A stretch of 64,000 nucleotides of DNA. Origin: Solirubrobacter sp963792915 (GTDB lineage: Bacteria; Actinomycetota; Thermoleophilia; Solirubrobacterales; Solirubrobacteraceae). Positions 59,991 through 64,000 of this stretch are shown piece after piece. The stretch's first letter is position 1, and every line of letters starts with the position of its first letter. The position numbers were made by a program, and so were the translations under genes. The notes beneath the pieces were generated by a model. That model saw only the letters and a list, made by a program, of their open reading frames with translations, was not told the origin of the DNA and made no database searches. The DNA lies in the NCBI GenBank assembly GCA_963792915.1, contig CAWBYD010000007.1:124001-188000 (forward strand). The letters run 5' to 3'.

Positions 59991-60829
59991 ACGGTCGGTT
60001 CGCGCCGTCGCCGACCGGGGTGCTGCACCTCGGGAACCTGCGCACGGCGCTGCTCGCGTGGCTGTTCGCGCGCTCGGCGGGCTCGTCGTTTCTGGTGCGG
60101 ATCGAGGACCTCGACGTGGGGCGGGTCAGGCCGGGGCTGGCCGCCGCGCAGCTGGCGGATCTCGCGGCGCTGGGGATCGACTGGGACGGCGAGGTCGTCT
60201 CGCAGTCCTCGCGCGGTTTGGAGTATGCGGCGGCGCTCGAGCGCCTGCCGGTCTATGAGTGCTTCTGCACGCGGGCCGAGATCCGCGAGAGCGCGTCGGC
60301 GGCGCACGGCCCGGTGGGCGCCTACCCGGGGATCTGCCTGCGGCTGACCGAGGACGAGCGGGCGGCGCGGCGCGCGCAGGGCCGCGCGCCCGCTCTGCGC
60401 GTACACGCCCGCGGCGCGGTCGTGGGCTTCGAGGACCGGCTGCACGGGTTCTGCGAGGGCGTGGTCGACGACTTCGTCGTGCGCCGCAACGACGGCGCCT
60501 ACGCGTACAACCTCGCGGTCGTGGTCGACGACGCCGCCCAGGGGATCGAGGAGGTCGTGCGCGGCGACGACCTGCTCGACTCGACACCGCGCCAGCTCTG
60601 GCTGGCAGGCGCGCTGGGCGTCGCGGAGCCGTCGTACGCGCACGTCCCGCTCGTGCTCGGCCCAGACGGGCGGCGGCTGGCCAAGCGCCACGGCGACGTG
60701 ACGCTGCGCGAGCTGGAGCCCGATCGCGCGCTGGCCTGGATGCTCGCATCGCTGGGGCTGCGCAGCGCGGCGCCGGAGGACTTCGATCCTTCGCGCCTGC
60801 CCCGCGAGCCCACGATCTTCGACACTTGA
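59987..60829 (+). CDS. gluQ: Glutamyl-Q tRNA(Asp) synthetase
   Basis: Shortened glutamyl-tRNA synthetase of 280 residues with class I motifs FAPSPTGVLHLGNLRTAL (HIGH region) and RLAKRHGD (KMSKS-like), and a zinc site CFCTR ... YPGIC. It lacks the anticodon-binding domain; family members attach glutamate to queuosine in tRNA-Asp. Start GTG 59987 overlaps rmlC. Confidence 0.92.
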   Translation: MNGRFAPSPTGVLHLGNLRTALLAWLFARSAGSSFLVRIEDLDVGRVRPGLAAAQLADLAALGIDWDGEVVSQSSRGLEYAAALERLPVYECFCTRAEIRESASAAHGPVGAYPGICLRLTEDERAARRAQGRAPALRVHARGAVVGFEDRLHGFCEGVVDDFVVRRNDGAYAYNLAVVVDDAAQGIEEVVRGDDLLDSTPRQLWLAGALGVAEPSYAHVPLVLGPDGRRLAKRHGDVTLRELEPDRALAWMLASLGLRSAAPEDFDPSRLPREPTIFDT

Positions 60830-60847
60830 CGCCGCGGCATTTGACGT

Positions 60848-60861
60848 ACAAGCTCCCTTGT
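60848..60861. promoter_or_regulatory. Short inverted repeat at the ArsR-type gene start
   Basis: ACAAG-CTCC-CTTGT lies 2 bases before GTG 60864 and downstream of two TTGACG sequences. Position and symmetry fit autoregulation by the adjacent HTH protein. The arms are only 5 bp, so this is tentative. Confidence 0.35.
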
Positions 60862-60863
60862 GC

Positions 60864-61529
60864 GTGCTTGATGTCCTCTACATCGACCGGATCGAGCAGG
60901 CCGACGCCCTGCTCAAGCCCAAGCGGGTCGAGGTGCTGCGGCGCCTCGCTGAGCCGTCCACCTGCACGCACATCGGCGAACAGCTCGGCGAGAGCCCGCA
61001 ATCGATCTACTACCACGTCAAGCGCCTGCAGAGCGCCGGGCTCGTGACGCTCGTCGACGAGCGGCGGATACGCGGGATCGCCGAGGGGATCTACCAGTCC
61101 GTGGCGCGCTCGTTCTGGGTCTCGCCGGCGCTCGTCGGCCGGCTCGGCCCGGCGCGCGCTCCGCACGAGCTGCTCGGCCTCGGATATCTGCTCGACCTGT
61201 CGGAGTCGATGCAGTCCGAGCTCGCCGCGCTGGCCGCCGGCCCGCCGACCCTGCCCTCGTTCGGCATCTCCGGCGAGATCCACCTCGCGCCCGATCAGGG
61301 AGCTGCGTTCGTGGGCGACCTTCAGGCCGCGATCGCCGAGATCCTCGAGCGCTACGGCGGCGGCGAGGGCCACGCGTTCCGGCTCGCGCTCGCCTGCTAT
61401 CCGGGCGGCGCGACGGCGCCCGCCGCCGAGGCGCCGGGTTTCGCGGAGTTCGACCCGACCGGCTACGAGCAGGTCGCGGCCGACGATCCCGCGGTCGCGC
61501 CGCTTCCCCCGCCGGAACCCGACGCGTGA
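60864..61529 (+). CDS. ArsR-type winged-helix protein
   Basis: Protein of about 221 residues. The winged helix (about 8-75) has KPKRVEVLRRLAEP, GESPQSIYYHVKRLQSAGLV and DERRIRGIAEGIYQ, followed by a helical domain and a Pro/Ala-rich end. It resembles ArsR proteins with an extended ligand domain. Start GTG 60864, with TTG 60858 possible. No obvious target besides itself. Confidence 0.85.
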   Translation: MLDVLYIDRIEQADALLKPKRVEVLRRLAEPSTCTHIGEQLGESPQSIYYHVKRLQSAGLVTLVDERRIRGIAEGIYQSVARSFWVSPALVGRLGPARAPHELLGLGYLLDLSESMQSELAALAAGPPTLPSFGISGEIHLAPDQGAAFVGDLQAAIAEILERYGGGEGHAFRLALACYPGGATAPAAEAPGFAEFDPTGYEQVAADDPAVAPLPPPEPDA

Positions 61530-61605
61530 GCGCCGCGGCCGTCGACCGCGACTTCTCCGACCGGCTCCTCCCGCGCGCCGGAGGGTTCTTCGTGGGGGTT
61601 GTGAG

Positions 61606-62736
61606 CTAGTCGAGCCGCTCCTCGAGTCGCGCCGTGGCGTCGCGGGCCGTCTGCAGCGCGTCACGGGCCTCGGCGAGCAGCCGGTCGGCGTCGCGCGCGC
61701 CGGCCCGCGCCTCCTCGGCCTCGAGCCGGGCGCGCTCGAGCCGCTCGGACGCGTCGGACGCCGCCTTCTGGGCCCGCTTGGCGTCGCGTTCGGCCTTCGC
61801 GACGCCTCGCTGGCGCACGCGAACCTCGGCGCGCGCCTCGCCGAGCTGTGCGACGAGCGCCGCCCGCGCCGCGTCCGCGCGCGCACGCTCGGCGGCCTTC
61901 TCCGCTCGGCGCCGCTCGGCCTCCTCGGCACGCCGCGCTCGCGCGCCGCGGCGTGGTACCTCGCCGCCCGCCGCCGCGCGCCCACCGCCCGCCGCCGCGC
62001 GCCCGGCCGACGCCTCGCCCCTGCTTCCCGCCGCCTCGGGCCCGGCCGACGCCTCGCCCCTGCTTCCCGCCGCCTCGGGCCCGGCCGACGCCTCGCCCCT
62101 GCTTCCCGCCGCCTCGCGCCCGGCCGACGCCTCGCCCCTGCTTCCCGCCGCCTCGCGCCCGGCCGACGCCTCGCCTCCAGCCCCCGCCGTCCTCCCTCGC
62201 CCGGGCGCCTTCGCCTTCCGGCGCTCGCGCGGCGCCGGCGCGGCCTCCTCGAGCGCGAACGGCCACGCTCCGCCCGCCTGCGCCTCCTCGGCGAGCCGGC
62301 CCGCGGCGAGCGCGACGCGGATCGGCTCGTGGGCGGCGGCGGCGTGGAGCGTCGCGCGCAGCCGCTCGAGCATCGCGCGCGACAGCGGCCGCCCGGCCGG
62401 CCGGTAGTCCTCAGCCGCGGCCATCGCCGCCTCGACGGCCCGGCGCTCAGCCGCCGCGGCGTCGCGCAGCCCGCTTGCGCCGGCGCCGTCGAGCGCCGCC
62501 TCCTGCGCGGCGCGCAGGGCCTCGCCGGCGTCGAGCAACGCCTCGATCACGCCCGGGTGTTCGCGCGCGAGCTGGTTGGCCGTCCACGCCGCCGGGGTTG
62601 GCTTGGGCAGCTTGGCGATGACCGCGGCGGCGTCCCTTTCGCCCGCCTTGCGCCGTTCGCGGGCCAGCGCGTCGCGCTGCGCGATGAACTCCTCGAGCGC
62701 CAGCGCGTACAGGCGGTCGACGGCATCGTCAGTCAA
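61606..62736 (-). CDS. Coiled-coil hypothetical protein with 13-residue tandem repeats
   Basis: Protein of 376 residues. A helical N-terminal part (LYALALEEFIAQRDALARER, KLPKPTPAAWTANQLAREHP) is followed by a low-complexity linker with about five copies of a 13-residue repeat (GEASAGREAAGSR and variants), then a long charged coiled coil rich in Ala/Arg/Glu. No known function. Start TTG 62736 overlaps the asparaginase-like gene by 8 bp, so it is in the same transcript. Confidence 0.75.
   Translation of the reverse strand: MTDDAVDRLYALALEEFIAQRDALARERRKAGERDAAAVIAKLPKPTPAAWTANQLAREHPGVIEALLDAGEALRAAQEAALDGAGASGLRDAAAAERRAVEAAMAAAEDYRPAGRPLSRAMLERLRATLHAAAAHEPIRVALAAGRLAEEAQAGGAWPFALEEAAPAPRERRKAKAPGRGRTAGAGGEASAGREAAGSRGEASAGREAAGSRGEASAGPEAAGSRGEASAGPEAAGSRGEASAGRAAAGGGRAAAGGEVPRRGARARRAEEAERRRAEKAAERARADAARAALVAQLGEARAEVRVRQRGVAKAERDAKRAQKAASDASERLERARLEAEEARAGARDADRLLAEARDALQTARDATARLEERLD
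62001..62175. repeat. 39-bp tandem repeat, about 4.5 copies
   Basis: Units start at 62001, 62040, 62079, 62118 and 62157 (last partial). Copies differ mainly at one position, which changes Pro to Arg in the encoded repeat. The period is a multiple of three, so the reading frame is kept and copy number can vary. Confidence 0.9.
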
Positions 62737-63598
62737 CGGCGGCCACCAGCGGTCCGTCGCCGATTCGCCAGGCGCGCGGCATCGCGGGCGTCGTGAACGG
62801 CGCCGCGACGCCGCCCGCGGCCCCGACCGCGATCAGCCCGCCCGTGCCCGGCCGCTCGGCGAGCCCGGCGAGCGCCCGCGCGCACGCCGCCTCCAGCGCC
62901 AGCCCCGCGTGCCGCATCAGCGCGTCGATCTCATGCGCCAGCGCGCTGCGGATGATCGCCTCGCCGTCGCCCGTGCACGAGACTGCGGCGGTCGCGTCGT
63001 CGGCCCATGTGCCGGCGGCCAGCAGCGGCGAGTCCCCCACCCGCCCCGGATGCTTGCGACTGCTGCCCCCGGTCGAGGTCGCGGCCGCGACGCCACCGCG
63101 CGCATCGCGGGCGACCGCGCCCACCGTTCCACCCCGCGCCGGGTCGCCATCGTCATACGCTCGCTGGCGCTCCTGGGTGCGAAACCACGCCTCGGGGGCC
63201 GTGTCGAGTCCGGCGGCGCGGAAGAAGGCGCTCGCCGGATCGCCGACCAGCATGACGTGACGGCCCTCGTCGAGGAGGGCGCGCGCCGCGAGCACCGGGT
63301 TGCGGATGCCGCGCAGCGCGGCGACCGCCCCCGCGGCGCGGTCGCGGCCGCGCATGATCGAGGCGTCGAGCAGGATCCCGCCGCGCTCGTCCAGCGCCGC
63401 TCCACGTCCCGCGTTGAAGACCGGATCGTCCTCGAGCACGACGACCGCGGCCTGCACGGCGGCCAGCGCGTCGCCGCCTGCCGAGAGCGCGGCGTGACCG
63501 GCCTCGACCGCCTGCGCGATGCCCGCCCGAGCCCGTTCGTGGGCCGCGGCCGGCCACACGCCCGCCCCGCCATGCACCGCGATCGCGAAGTCGGTCAT
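62729..63598 (-). CDS. Isoaspartyl peptidase / type 2 asparaginase
   Basis: Ntn-hydrolase precursor of 289 residues. Landmarks are IAVHGGAG, FNAGRGAALDERG, the self-cleavage nucleophile T158 in GGTVGAVARD, and STGGSSRKHPGRVGDS. It removes isoaspartyl residues from peptides or hydrolyses asparagine. ATG 63598 overlaps the upstream stop (ATGA). Confidence 0.92.
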   Translation of the reverse strand: MTDFAIAVHGGAGVWPAAAHERARAGIAQAVEAGHAALSAGGDALAAVQAAVVVLEDDPVFNAGRGAALDERGGILLDASIMRGRDRAAGAVAALRGIRNPVLAARALLDEGRHVMLVGDPASAFFRAAGLDTAPEAWFRTQERQRAYDDGDPARGGTVGAVARDARGGVAAATSTGGSSRKHPGRVGDSPLLAAGTWADDATAAVSCTGDGEAIIRSALAHEIDALMRHAGLALEAACARALAGLAERPGTGGLIAVGAAGGVAAPFTTPAMPRAWRIGDGPLVAAVD

Positions 63599-64000
63599 GG
63601 CGTGGAAGTCAATCCGACTTGTGGCGCCGGACCGCAGGACGCGATCACCTGCCAGTCCGGCGCCGTCGTGAGCGTGCGGTAGCCGGGCCCGCGCGACGGC
63701 TCGAGCCCGCCGCCGTAGAACCACTTCGCGCGAATCACGACCGCGGGACGCTCCGGATGGGCATCGAGGTCGCGCATCGGCAGGTCCAGCCGCCACGCGA
63801 CGAGCGAGCGCGCGCGGCTCGACGTGCGGATGCGCGAGCAGCGCACCAGCGCGTCGCGGCCGCCCGCGGCGGCGATCACGCCGTCGAAGGCACCCGCCGA
63901 CCGGACGCGCGCCGAGAGCTGGGCCGACTGGTCGCGCAGCGCGCCGGCGTTGACGACCTGGACGGCGACGACGAGCAGCACGGCCCCGAGCGGTGCGGCG
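63595..64000 (-). CDS. Membrane-anchored hypothetical protein, N-terminus beyond window
   Basis: The frame is open to the window edge; the first visible residues AAPLGAVLLVVAVQVV are a membrane helix. The following ~110 residues form a soluble domain with two Cys (LVRCSRIRT, IASCG) and VVIRAKWFYGGG. It could be the C-terminal domain of a larger membrane protein. Family not recognised. Confidence 0.6.
   Translation of the reverse strand, partial: AAPLGAVLLVVAVQVVNAGALRDQSAQLSARVRSAGAFDGVIAAAGGRDALVRCSRIRTSSRARSLVAWRLDLPMRDLDAHPERPAVVIRAKWFYGGGLEPSRGPGYRTLTTAPDWQVIASCGPAPQVGLTSTP

Noticed and set aside
62001..62175. CRISPR array
   Set aside because: The units are contiguous 39-bp copies without unique spacers and in frame with a coding gene.

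Overview
The window is very GC-rich actinobacterial chromosome. It has no phage, plasmid, insertion sequence, CRISPR or rRNA signal. Several traits point to class Thermoleophilia (Solirubrobacter/Conexibacter-like), which is an inference: a fused SecD-SecF, a mycobacterial-type CysO carrier, the gene order pdxS-pdxT ... yebC ... ruvC-ruvA-ruvB ... secDF ... recJ-relA/spoT on one strand, many GTG/TTG starts, tightly overlapping cistrons, and many genes whose -10 box lies only 6-8 bases before the start codon (leaderless mRNA).

Layout. 1-5.6 kb (minus): pyrimidine operon pyrR-pyrB-pyrC-carA-carB (carB cut by the window edge), with a PyrR-binding RNA loop just before pyrR. 5.6-7.4 kb: a two-component system. 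7.5-8.7 kb (plus): two membrane proteins, one carrying a haem c motif. 8.7-11.9 kb (minus): RNase Z, a hypothetical protein and a small ABC transporter. 12-15.3 kb (minus): transglutaminase, alpha-E protein and ATP-grasp ligase. 15.3-17.1 kb: an ArsR regulator and a frameshifted MFS exporter with an operator. 17.1-19.3 kb: phosphoesterase, tRNA-Arg(CCG), an AlkZ-like protein and a membrane-anchored protein. 19.3-22.5 kb: a patch of small genes around a stand-alone cobalamin-binding domain, including two tiny paralogous proteins and zinc-ribbon proteins.

22.5-25.0 kb (minus): a SAM riboswitch controls a threonine-synthase-like gene, cysO and metF. I read this as a sulfur-carrier-dependent homocysteine/methionine module, and it is the most interesting item in the window. 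25.1-27.1 kb: CorA and a lipid kinase. 27-28 kb: a secreted protein. 28.3-33.1 kb: (p)ppGpp synthetase/hydrolase and RecJ. 33.2-37.3 kb: secDF with small neighbours. 37.5-39.6 kb: ruvCAB. 40-44.5 kb: AraC regulator, alpha/alpha-toroid protein, YebC, methyltransferase, metallo-beta-lactamase-fold hydrolase and a zinc-ribbon protein. 44.6-46.9 kb: FAD oxidoreductase and glycosyltransferase. 46.9-51.6 kb: proline catabolism (putA, P5C dehydrogenase) and a DapA-family aldolase. 51.6-53.2 kb: small protein, alcohol dehydrogenase and a palindromic repeat. 53.2-55.5 kb: histidine phosphatase, pdxT, pdxS and a small protein. 55.5-59.4 kb: disaccharide phosphorylase, beta-phosphoglucomutase-like HAD and RpiR regulator. 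59.4-61.5 kb: rmlC, glutamyl-Q synthetase and ArsR. 61.6-64 kb: a repeat-bearing coiled-coil protein, isoaspartyl peptidase and a truncated membrane protein.

A few genes show single-base frame disruptions (MFS, the 19 kb membrane protein, possibly the CorA start). These may be assembly errors or real mutations. The longest stretch without a gene is the riboswitch leader at about 24.85-25.1 kb.
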